From positions 1 through 64,000 of the forward strand of contig DASXEH010000073.1 of NCBI GenBank assembly GCA_036490215.1: 64,000 nucleotides of DNA, read 5' to 3'. A program made the translations under genes and the position numbers. This DNA comes from JASHSH01 sp036490215. GTDB taxonomy: Bacteria; Pseudomonadota; Alphaproteobacteria; Rhodospirillales; Magnetospirillaceae. Positions within the stretch are counted from its first letter, which is position 1. Every line of letters starts with the position of its first letter. Positions 1 through 6,872 of this stretch are shown here, one piece after another. The notes under the pieces are model-generated. The model searched no databases. It was not told the origin of the DNA and was given only the letters and a program-made list of their open reading frames with translations.

Positions 1-248
1 CTGACGGCCGTCCGCAAACCCCGCGTGCGAGATAGGCGCGGTTTCTAATGGTTTGGGCCCGGAAAAGCAAGGGAAAACCGGGTTACGCCGGCTGTGGATA
101 GCCGGTGGATAACCGCCTGAAATAAAAGCTAGAAACACCGCGATACTCCTTCCCCCCTTGAGGGGGAAGGACGGGATGGGGGGTGTCGCGCGGAAAACAC
201 CCCCCACCCGACCCTCCCCCTCAAGGGGGGAGGGCAGGAAGCCAAGGC
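1..248. other. Left-edge intergenic region with nested hairpin and repeat A1
   Basis: No coding region is visible before the ArsR gene. Bases 81-114 form a nested dyad: outer arms GGTTA/TAACC and inner arms CCGGCT/AGCCGG around a 6-nt loop. It could end a gene lying left of the window, but there is no T tract. The palindromic repeat A1 (listed separately) fills 146-235. Confidence 0.4.
146..235. repeat. Dispersed palindromic repeat, family A, copy 1
   Basis: This is a 90-bp C/G-rich element. Each end carries a small palindrome (CCTTCCCCC-CTTGAGGGGGAAGG type on the left, CCCTCCCCC-TCAA-GGGGGGAGGG on the right), and the middle arms GGATGGGGGGTGT and ACACCCCCCACCC pair with each other. The whole element can therefore fold into a long cruciform. 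Close copies lie at 1244-1331, 6680-6767 and 62863-62956, always between genes. Confidence 0.85.
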
Positions 249-299
249 TTGACAGGCAAGTATTTACTTACCTATTATTCAGGCAAGCAATCACTTGCA
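249..299 (+). promoter_or_regulatory. Sigma-70 promoter with twin operators for the ArsR/SRPBCC operon
   Basis: TTGACA at 249-254 and TATTAT at 273-278, 18 bp apart, make a near-consensus housekeeping promoter. Two related dyads overlap it. Site 1 (254-272) reads AGGCAAG-N5-ACTTACC and lies between the -35 and -10 boxes. Site 2 (281-299) reads AGGCAAG-N5-ACTTGCA and covers the expected transcription start. The centres are 27 bp apart. ArsR-family dimers usually bind this kind of 12-2-12-like imperfect dyad and block their own promoter, so negative autoregulation by the gene at 312 is the natural inference. Confidence 0.75.
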
Positions 300-311
300 T
301 ATATATAGACC

Positions 312-647
312 ATGACCGAACGCGACGATGCCGATCTGCTGTTCAAAGCCCTGGCCGATCCCAGCCGGCGCAAGCTGCTCGATCTGCTGCATGCCCATGA
401 CGGCCGCACGCTCAACGAGTTGTGCGAGCACCTCGACATGACGCGCCAAGGCGTGACCCAGCACCTCGACGTGCTGGAGGCGGCGAACCTGGTCGCCACC
501 CGGAGGCAGGGGCGCGAGAAGCTGCATTTCCTCAATCCGGTGCCGTTGCAGGACATCTACGAGCGCTGGATCGCCAAATTCGAAAAGCCGCGCCTCAAGG
601 CGCTCTCGGATCTCAAGCATCGCTTGGAGGAGAAAGACGATGACTAA
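312..647 (+). CDS. ArsR-family winged-helix transcriptional regulator
   Basis: This 111-residue protein is almost entirely a winged-helix ArsR domain (about residues 8-90), with the recognition helix around TRQGVTQHLDVL. It has no paired-Cys metal site such as ELCVCDL, so a metal sensor is unlikely. Its stop codon overlaps the next start by 8 bases, so the SRPBCC gene is translationally coupled to it. ArsR plus AHSA1/SRPBCC pairs are a common bacterial two-gene module in which the regulator represses the operon. Two operator-like dyads sit over the promoter just upstream. The ligand is unknown. Confidence 0.9.
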   Translation: MTERDDADLLFKALADPSRRKLLDLLHAHDGRTLNELCEHLDMTRQGVTQHLDVLEAANLVATRRQGREKLHFLNPVPLQDIYERWIAKFEKPRLKALSDLKHRLEEKDDD

Positions 648-1110
648 ATCCACCTATGTCTATGTGGCCTATATCCGCACGACGCAGGAGAAGCTGTGGT
701 CGGCGCTGATCGACCCGGCGTTCCAGAAGCAGTACTGGTTCGGCTGCCATTGCGAGAGCGAATGGAAGGCGGGCGCTTCGTGGACGCTGTTCAACACCGA
801 TGGTCAGGTCCTCGATGCGGGCGCGATCGTCGAAGCCGAACCGCCGCGGCGCCTGGTGATCCGCTGGCAGCATCAGAGCAAGCCCGAGCTCAACGCCGAG
901 GGCGACTCGTTCTGCACGATCGAACTGGAACCCAGCAGCACCGCGATCAAGCTCTCGATCACCCACACCATCGAGCGCAACCCCTCGAAGCTGATCGAGG
1001 CGGTCGGCGGCGGCTGGCCGAAAGTGATCTCCAACCTCAAGTCGCTGTTGGAGACCGGCACCATCGCGATGGAGGAAGCCTATCCGGCAGCGGCGAAGGC
1101 GGAGGCGTGA
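640..1110 (+). CDS. SRPBCC/AHSA1 domain protein
   Basis: This 156-residue protein has the AHSA1-type SRPBCC (START-like) fold: an N-terminal strand with YVAYIRTTQEKLW, a central W-x-x-GA region, and a C-terminal long helix containing GGWPKVISNLKSLLETG. Such proteins form a hydrophobic pocket that binds small lipophilic ligands. It is the second gene of the ArsR operon (8-base overlap), so its expression is presumably released when the repressor senses its signal. The ligand and reaction, if any, cannot be told from sequence. The C-terminal A/E-rich tail is not part of the domain. Confidence 0.88.
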   Translation: MTKSTYVYVAYIRTTQEKLWSALIDPAFQKQYWFGCHCESEWKAGASWTLFNTDGQVLDAGAIVEAEPPRRLVIRWQHQSKPELNAEGDSFCTIELEPSSTAIKLSITHTIERNPSKLIEAVGGGWPKVISNLKSLLETGTIAMEEAYPAAAKAEA

Positions 1111-1243
1111 GTGAGACTCGGAAATCGGTACAAGAAACAGTGCGCTGCGAGGGTCGCAGGACGGCAAACGGCAAAAAGACCGAAAGCCAGAAGCCGAGAT
1201 GGATAATTTTGCCACCGCGAAAATCGGGAGGCCAGTGTCACGC

Positions 1244-1331
1244 CCCTTCCCCCCTTGAGGGGGAAGGACGGGATGGGGGGTATCGCATGAACATACCCCC
1301 CACCCACCCCTCCCCCTCAAGGGGGGAGGGC
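1244..1331. repeat. Dispersed palindromic repeat, family A, copy 2
   Basis: This 88-bp element is nearly identical to copy 1 in both end palindromes and the GGATGGGGGGT/ACCCCCCACCC middle arms; only the central loop (TATCGCATGAACATA) differs. It lies between the convergent SRPBCC gene and dnaE, with dnaE's stop codon 8 bp beyond it, so it may act as a bidirectional terminator. Confidence 0.85.
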
Positions 1332-1339
1332 TAGGCAGG

Positions 1340-4300
1340 TTACACCTCCCGCACCTCCAACACCCCCGGCGTGGCGCGGACGGCGTTGATCAGCGATGGC
1401 GACAGCGTATAACTGCCCGGCAGATGGGCCTCGACTTCGCGTTCGCCGGCGCGGGCGACGAGAATGATATGCCCGCCCTTGCCCTTGCCCGGGCCGCCGA
1501 TGATCTCTTTGAGTGCGGGCAGCGGCTTGTCGTCGTTGATCGAGATGCGCAGGCCCGCCGTCGATCCGGCGGCCGCCTTGTCGAGGCTTTCAACCGCAAT
1601 CGCCGTGAAGCGCCACGATTCGTCTTCGTCGCGCTTCTGCGCCTCGACCGTGAGGAGGATCGGCGCCGTGGCTTCGAGCAGTTCGCGCGCCATGCCGAGC
1701 ACCTCGGCGAACATGGTTATCTCCATTTGCCCCGACGCATCGGAGATCGTGAGATGCGCCATGCGCGTGCCGCGGCTGGTCATGCGCTCCTGCTTGCCGG
1801 TGACGACGCCCGCGAGCTTCACCCGCGTGTTGCCGCCGGCGGCGAGATGGCGCTGCAGATTGGCCGCACCCACCACGCCGAGACGCTGAAGCGCGCGGCT
1901 ATAGACTTCCATCGGGTGGGCCGAAAGATAGAAGCCCACCGCCTCGAATTCCTGCTGGAGCCGCTCGGTCGGCTTCCAATCGAGGCGCGTGTGCATGGCG
2001 AGCGGCTGCGGCTCGCCGCCACCGAACAGATTCGACTGGCCCGACTTGCGCTCGTTGGCCGATTCGCTGGCCTGGCCGAGGATGACATCGATACCGCCGA
2101 ACAGCATCGCACGGTTGTTGTCCACGGAGTCGAAAGCGCCGGCCTTGACCAGGCTTTCGAGCTGGCGGCGATTGACCATCTTGTTGTCGAGGCGCTGCGC
2201 GAAATCGGCAATCGATTTGAACGGCCCATTCTTGTCGCGCTCCGCCACCAGATCGCGCATCGCCGCCGCGCCCACACCCTTGAGCGCGGCCAGCGCATAG
2301 CGTACCGCCAGCCGCCCATCGGGCCCCTCTTCCACGCGGAAATCGGCGCCGGATTTGTTGATGTCGGGCGGCAGGATCTTGTAGCCCATGCGTTCAAGCT
2401 CGCCCTTGAACACGCCGAGCTTGTCGGTGAGGCCGAGATCGCAGGTCATCGACGCGGCGATGAAGGCCACCGGGAAGTTGGCCTTCAGCCAGCCGGTCTG
2501 ATAGGCGACCAGCGCGTAGGCCGCCGCATGCGATTTGTTGAAGCCGTAGCCGGCGAACTTGGCCACCTGATCGAAAATCTCGGTGGCCTTGGCGGGATCG
2601 ACGCCGCGCCCCACCGCGCCATCGGTGAAGGTTTTGCGCTGGGCATCCATCTCCGCCTGGATCTTCTTACCCATCGCGCGGCGCAGCAGATCGGCGCCGC
2701 CCAGAGAGTAACCGGACAGCTCCTGCGCAATCTGCATCACCTGTTCCTGATAGATCATGATCCCGTTCGTTTCCTTCAGGATCTTTTCCAGGCGCGGATG
2801 CAGGTAGTCGGCTTCTTCCTTGCCGTGCTTGACCGAGATGTAGCGCGGGATGTTGTCCATCGGGCCGGGGCGATAGAGCGCGACGACGGCGATCAGGTCT
2901 TCGAACTTGTCGGCCCTCATCCCGCGCATCACATCGCGCATGCCCGAACCTTCGAGCTGGAACACGCCGATGGTTTCGCCGCGGCCGAGCATCGCGAAGG
3001 TGGACGGATCGTCGAGCGGGATGTTGGCGAGATCGATCGTCGCGCCTTGCGTGTCCTTGATGAAGTCGACGGCATAGCGCAGCACGGTGAGCGTCTTCAG
3101 GCCGAGGAAGTCGAACTTCACCAGCCCCGCGCTTTCCACCCATTTCATGTTGAACTGCGTGGCCGGCATCGTCGAGCGCGGATCGCGATAGAGCGGCACC
3201 AGTTGCTGCAAGGGCCGGTCGCCGATCACCACGCCGGCGGCATGGGTCGAGGCGTGGCGATAGAGGCCTTCGAGCTTGATAGCGAGATCGATGAGATGCG
3301 CCACCTGCTCATCGCTGTCGCGCATTTCCTGCAGCAGCGGCTCGCCCGCGATCGCGTCGGGCAGGGTCACCGGATTGGCGGGGTTGTTCGGCACCAGCTT
3401 GGTGAGGCGGTCGACCTGGCCATAGGGCATCTGCAGCACGCGGCCGACATCGCGCAGCACCGCGCGCGCCTGCAGCTTGCCGAAGGTGATGATCTGCGCC
3501 ACGCGGTCGGCGCCGTAGCGATTCTGCACGTAGCGAATCACCTCGTCGCGCCGGTCCATGCAGAAGTCGATATCGAAGTCGGGCATGGACACGCGTTCGG
3601 GGTTGAGGAAGCGCTCGAACAGCAGGCCGAAGCGCAACGGATCGAGATCGGTGATCGTCAGCGCCCAGGCCACCGCAGAACCCGCGCCCGAACCACGGCC
3701 CGGACCCACCGGAATGCCCTGCGCCTTCGACCATTGGATGAAGTCGGCGACGATCAGGAAGTAGCCGGAGAAGCCCATGCGCACGATCATGTCGAGCTCA
3801 TAGGTCAGGCGTTCGCGATAGGGCTTGGTCTTCGCCTCGCGAATCTCGGCGTCCATCGATTTCGGAAACAGAATCTCAAGCCGGCGCTCCAGCCCATCCG
3901 CAGCCATCTTGCGCAGCATGTCCTGCTCGTCGACGCCTTCGGTCGAGAAGGCCGGCAGGATCGGGCTGCGCTTTTCCACCATGAAGGCGCAGCGCTTGGC
4001 GATGACCACTGTATTCTCGATCGCGTCGGGCAGATCGGCGAACAGCGTCTTCATCTCGGCGGCCGATTTGAAACGATGATCGGGCGTCAGGCGGCGGCGC
4101 TCTTCCTGCGAGACATAGGCGCCATCGGCGATGCACAGCAGCGCGTCATGGGCCTCGTACATCGCTTCGTCGAGGAAATATGGCTCGTTGGTGGCGACCA
4201 GCGGCAGTTTCAGCTTGTCGGCCAGCGCGATCATCGCCGCTTCGACCTGCTTTTCGTCAGCCATGCCGTGACGCTGGAGTTCGACATAGAGCCGGTTCGG

Positions 4301-4834
4301 AAAAGCCTGCATCAGCCCGTGCAGCAACTCTTCGCCGCGATGCGCCTGGCCTTCAACGAGCAACCGCCCGAGCGCGCCCTTGGCCCCGCCGGTCAGCGCG
4401 ATCAGCCCTTCGGCATGCGCAATCACATCGGCGAAGGTGATCTGCGGCCGCTCGCCGGCGTCGGTTTCGAGATAGGCCTTCGACACCAGCGCGCAGAGAT
4501 TGCGATAGCCCAACTCGTTCTGGCACAAAAGCTCGATGAAATCGGGATCGGGTTTGCGCAAATCATCGCGGCCCAAGCCGCCGCGATCCTCGTCGTCGCG
4601 CCGGATGAAAATCTGCGCGCCGATGATCGGCTGAATACCCTTTTCGGCGGCGGTCTGCGAGAATTCCAGCGCGCCGAACAGGTTGCCCGTATCGGTGATC
4701 GCCACCGCCGGCATCTTTTCCGCAACGCAGCGCCCCACCAGATCCTTGATCCGGATCGCGCCCTCCGACAGCGAATAGGCGCAGTGGACGCGAAGATGGA
4801 TGAAATCGGCCAAGCCGTTCGATGATGCGGGCAT
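1340..4834 (-). CDS. dnaE: DNA polymerase III subunit alpha
   Basis: This is the replicative polymerase catalytic subunit, 1164 residues, the usual DnaE1 length. Order of domains: PHP domain (about 10-280), polymerase palm and fingers with the PDFDIDF metal-binding motif at 418-424, tandem helix-hairpin-helix region around 830-900, and an OB-fold near 1000-1075 (AGVVTGKQERMTSRG). The first PHP motif reads HLRVH, as in E. coli, rather than the intact HxH of zinc-dependent proofreading PHP domains, so proofreading probably comes from a separate DnaQ. It is transcribed leftward and diverges from the EamA gene at 4918. Confidence 0.97.
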   Translation of the reverse strand: MPASSNGLADFIHLRVHCAYSLSEGAIRIKDLVGRCVAEKMPAVAITDTGNLFGALEFSQTAAEKGIQPIIGAQIFIRRDDEDRGGLGRDDLRKPDPDFIELLCQNELGYRNLCALVSKAYLETDAGERPQITFADVIAHAEGLIALTGGAKGALGRLLVEGQAHRGEELLHGLMQAFPNRLYVELQRHGMADEKQVEAAMIALADKLKLPLVATNEPYFLDEAMYEAHDALLCIADGAYVSQEERRRLTPDHRFKSAAEMKTLFADLPDAIENTVVIAKRCAFMVEKRSPILPAFSTEGVDEQDMLRKMAADGLERRLEILFPKSMDAEIREAKTKPYRERLTYELDMIVRMGFSGYFLIVADFIQWSKAQGIPVGPGRGSGAGSAVAWALTITDLDPLRFGLLFERFLNPERVSMPDFDIDFCMDRRDEVIRYVQNRYGADRVAQIITFGKLQARAVLRDVGRVLQMPYGQVDRLTKLVPNNPANPVTLPDAIAGEPLLQEMRDSDEQVAHLIDLAIKLEGLYRHASTHAAGVVIGDRPLQQLVPLYRDPRSTMPATQFNMKWVESAGLVKFDFLGLKTLTVLRYAVDFIKDTQGATIDLANIPLDDPSTFAMLGRGETIGVFQLEGSGMRDVMRGMRADKFEDLIAVVALYRPGPMDNIPRYISVKHGKEEADYLHPRLEKILKETNGIMIYQEQVMQIAQELSGYSLGGADLLRRAMGKKIQAEMDAQRKTFTDGAVGRGVDPAKATEIFDQVAKFAGYGFNKSHAAAYALVAYQTGWLKANFPVAFIAASMTCDLGLTDKLGVFKGELERMGYKILPPDINKSGADFRVEEGPDGRLAVRYALAALKGVGAAAMRDLVAERDKNGPFKSIADFAQRLDNKMVNRRQLESLVKAGAFDSVDNNRAMLFGGIDVILGQASESANERKSGQSNLFGGGEPQPLAMHTRLDWKPTERLQQEFEAVGFYLSAHPMEVYSRALQRLGVVGAANLQRHLAAGGNTRVKLAGVVTGKQERMTSRGTRMAHLTISDASGQMEITMFAEVLGMARELLEATAPILLTVEAQKRDEDESWRFTAIAVESLDKAAAGSTAGLRISINDDKPLPALKEIIGGPGKGKGGHIILVARAGEREVEAHLPGSYTLSPSLINAVRATPGVLEVREV

Positions 4835-4917
4835 GACCGCAAGGTAATGCGGCTATGCCCGTTTTGCCAAGTGACCAGACTTGCCTAAGGCCCAGAACCC
4901 GATAGGGTGCCTGCGCC

Positions 4918-5805
4918 ATGCCCCCGTTTCACATTTTTCTGGCCGTTCTCGTGACCCTGGTGTGGGGTGGCACCTTTGTCTTCATCAAATGGGGACTAGA
5001 CGCATTTCCGCCGCTGACCTTCGCGGCCCTGCGTTTCGCCTGCGCTTCGTTACCGTTCCTGTTGATCTATCCCTCGCGCGGCGGCGTGAAATGGAAATGG
5101 ATCATCGGCATCGGCCTGTTCCTCGGCGTCGGCCAGTTCGGCCTGTTGTTCACCGGTATGAAACTCGGCATGCCGCCGGGGCTGACATCCGCCGTTGTGC
5201 AAACCCATGCCTTCTTCACGGTGCTGTTCGCGATCCTGTTCCTCAAGGAGCGGCCGAGCTGGCAGAACTTCACCGGTCTCGCGCTGGCTTTCGCCGGCGT
5301 GGTGGTGATCGCCGGCAATCTCGGCGCGGTGCCGCTGCTGCCCTTTCTTTGCGTGATCGGCGGCGCGGCGTGCTGGGGCGTATCGAACATCCTGACACGG
5401 CAATCGGGCGCCGATAATGCGCTGCGCCTGATCGTCTGGGCCAGCCTGGTGCCGCCGATCCCGCTGATGCTGCTCTCCTGGGCGACCGAAGGCAGCGATG
5501 CGATCGCGCATGGTTTCGAGCATGTCACGTGGCTGGCGATTGTCTCGGTGGCGGTGGTGTCTTTCGGCGCGACCAACCTGGCCTTCGGGATGTGGAGCTT
5601 CCTGCTGCGCAAGCATCGCGCGGCGGTGGTGGCGCCTTATGCGCTGCTGGTGCCGCTGTTCGGCATCAGCACCAGTATGGTGATTCTGCGCGAGTCGATC
5701 AGCACGACCAAGTGGATCGGCTGCGGGCTGATCGTGGCCGGTGTTGCCGCCAATTCCTGGCCCGCACACAAAGCGGTCGTCGCCGATACGGAAACGCCGG
5801 GCTAA
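4918..5805 (+). CDS. EamA-family (DMT) transporter, copy 1
   Basis: This 295-residue membrane protein has two EamA repeats and about ten predicted transmembrane helices. The first helix carries the TLVWGGTFVFIKWG signature and the second repeat begins near LPFLCVIGGAACWG. DMT exporters of this type move amino acids, metabolites or toxins; the substrate is not evident. The next gene, starting 3 bp after its stop codon, is a clear paralogue (both have VGQFGLLFTGM and MPPGLTS/LSS), so this is a tandem duplication in one operon. Confidence 0.9.
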   Translation: MPPFHIFLAVLVTLVWGGTFVFIKWGLDAFPPLTFAALRFACASLPFLLIYPSRGGVKWKWIIGIGLFLGVGQFGLLFTGMKLGMPPGLTSAVVQTHAFFTVLFAILFLKERPSWQNFTGLALAFAGVVVIAGNLGAVPLLPFLCVIGGAACWGVSNILTRQSGADNALRLIVWASLVPPIPLMLLSWATEGSDAIAHGFEHVTWLAIVSVAVVSFGATNLAFGMWSFLLRKHRAAVVAPYALLVPLFGISTSMVILRESISTTKWIGCGLIVAGVAANSWPAHKAVVADTETPG

Positions 5806-5808
5806 CCG

Positions 5809-6678
5809 ATGCCACCCCTTCACGCGGCGCTGGCCGTTCTCTGCACCATCATCTGGGGCTTGAATTTCGCCGCCGCCAAATTCGGCCTGGCGGTGTTCCC
5901 GCCCTTCCTGTTCACAGGTCTGCGCTTCGCGGTTGCCTCGGTGCCGTTTCTGATCTTCACGCGTCCGCCGGATATTCCCTGGCGGTGGACGATCCTCGTC
6001 GGCCTGATGCTCGGGGTCGGCCAGTTCGGCCTGTTGTTCACAGGCATGACCTTGGGCATGCCGCCAGGCCTCAGTTCGACGATGATGCAGACCCAGCCCT
6101 TCTTCACCATGGCCTTCGCGGCGATCTTCCTGGCCGAACGGCCGCGCTGGCAGAATCTCGCCGGACTGTTGCTGGCCTTCGCGGGCGTGCTGGTGATCGC
6201 GGGCAATCTCGACGATGTTCCGCTGCTGCCCTTCGTGCTGGTGATCGGGGCAGCCGCGTTCTGGGCGGCGACCAATGTGGCGACCCGCTATGCCCGCGCT
6301 TCGGACGCGTGGCAGTTCATCGTGTGGGTCAGCGCCATCTCGCCGCTGCCGATGTTCGCGCTCTCATGGATCTTCGAGGGACAGGCGCGGATCGTGTCCA
6401 GCTTCGCCAATGTCACTTGGACCGCGATCGGCGGCCTGCTCTTCGTCGCTTGGGTCGCGACCAACGGCGCCTATGGCTGGTGGAGCTGGCTGTTGAAGCG
6501 TTACCCGGCCGCAACCGTCGCGCCCTATTCGCTCCTGGTGCCGATCTGGGGCATCAGCGCGGCGATGGTGCTTTTCGATGAGCCAGTCAGCCGGATGAAA
6601 TGGATCGGCATCGCGCTGATCGTCGCCGGCGTGGCGGCGAATTCGTGGCCGCGGCGGAAGGTGGCTGCTTCCTCTTAG
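5809..6678 (+). CDS. EamA-family (DMT) transporter, copy 2
   Basis: This 289-residue protein has ten predicted transmembrane helices in two EamA repeats and is colinear with the preceding paralogue (shared VGQFGLLFTGM, FVLVIGAAAFWAATN, WIGIALIVAGVAANSWP). The start ATG lies 3 bp after the previous stop, so the two are translated from one mRNA. The substrate is unknown; paired DMT proteins can be two independent exporters or, in small multidrug families, heterodimers, though full-length EamA proteins are usually self-sufficient. A strong terminator built from repeat A3 follows. Confidence 0.9.
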   Translation: MPPLHAALAVLCTIIWGLNFAAAKFGLAVFPPFLFTGLRFAVASVPFLIFTRPPDIPWRWTILVGLMLGVGQFGLLFTGMTLGMPPGLSSTMMQTQPFFTMAFAAIFLAERPRWQNLAGLLLAFAGVLVIAGNLDDVPLLPFVLVIGAAAFWAATNVATRYARASDAWQFIVWVSAISPLPMFALSWIFEGQARIVSSFANVTWTAIGGLLFVAWVATNGAYGWWSWLLKRYPAATVAPYSLLVPIWGISAAMVLFDEPVSRMKWIGIALIVAGVAANSWPRRKVAASS

Positions 6679-6679
6679 A

Positions 6680-6767
6680 CATACCCCCCACCCCGCCCTC
6701 CCCCTCAAGGGGGGAGGGTTTTTTTATTCCCTCTCCCCTTGAGGGAGAGGGGTAGGGTGAGGGGTGC
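6680..6767. repeat. Dispersed palindromic repeat, family A, copy 3 (inside-out arrangement)
   Basis: This copy has the same component palindromes as copies 1 and 2 but in the opposite order: ACCCCCCACCCC arm, CCCTCCCCC-TCAA-GGGGGGAGGG, a seven-T run, then CCCTCTCCCC-TTGA-GGGAGAGGGG and a GGGTGAGGGGTG arm. The inner hairpin plus T run looks like a working terminator for the EamA genes. Confidence 0.85.
6696..6725 (+). terminator. Rho-independent terminator formed by repeat A3
   Basis: A 9-bp perfect C/G stem (CCCTCCCCC at 696-704 of the 6 kb block, GGGGGAGGG ending at 6718) with a short loop is followed by seven T residues (6719-6725). It lies 18 bp after the stop of the second EamA gene. Stem and T run are seen directly; function is inferred. 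Confidence 0.8.
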
Positions 6768-6820
6768 GGCGAGCGGCAGCGAGCATTCAAAGCAGGCGCT
6801 TCGCGCAAATGTCTCCTGGA

Positions 6821-6871
6821 CTCCGGATCGGCGCTTCGCTGCGCTCAGCTTGTCCGGAGTGACCGTTTTTT
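6821..6871. repeat. Hairpin with T run between EamA and hrpB
   Basis: CTCCGGA (6821-6827) pairs with TCCGGAG (6853-6859); the interior GGCGCTTCGCTGCGCTCAG is itself partly palindromic and resembles the GCGAAGC/GCTTCGC core of the family B repeats. TGACCG and six T residues follow on the plus strand. It could serve as a terminator or be a relative of the REP-like family B. Confidence 0.5.
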
Positions 6872-6872
6872 A

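Noticed and set aside
146..235. CRISPR-like array
   Set aside because: The repeats are palindromic, scattered singly, and lack regular spacers or cas genes.
1424..4825. Very long open frame opposite dnaE
   Set aside because: It is an artefact of high third-position GC in dnaE; its product is Arg/His-rich with no domain and no ribosome site.
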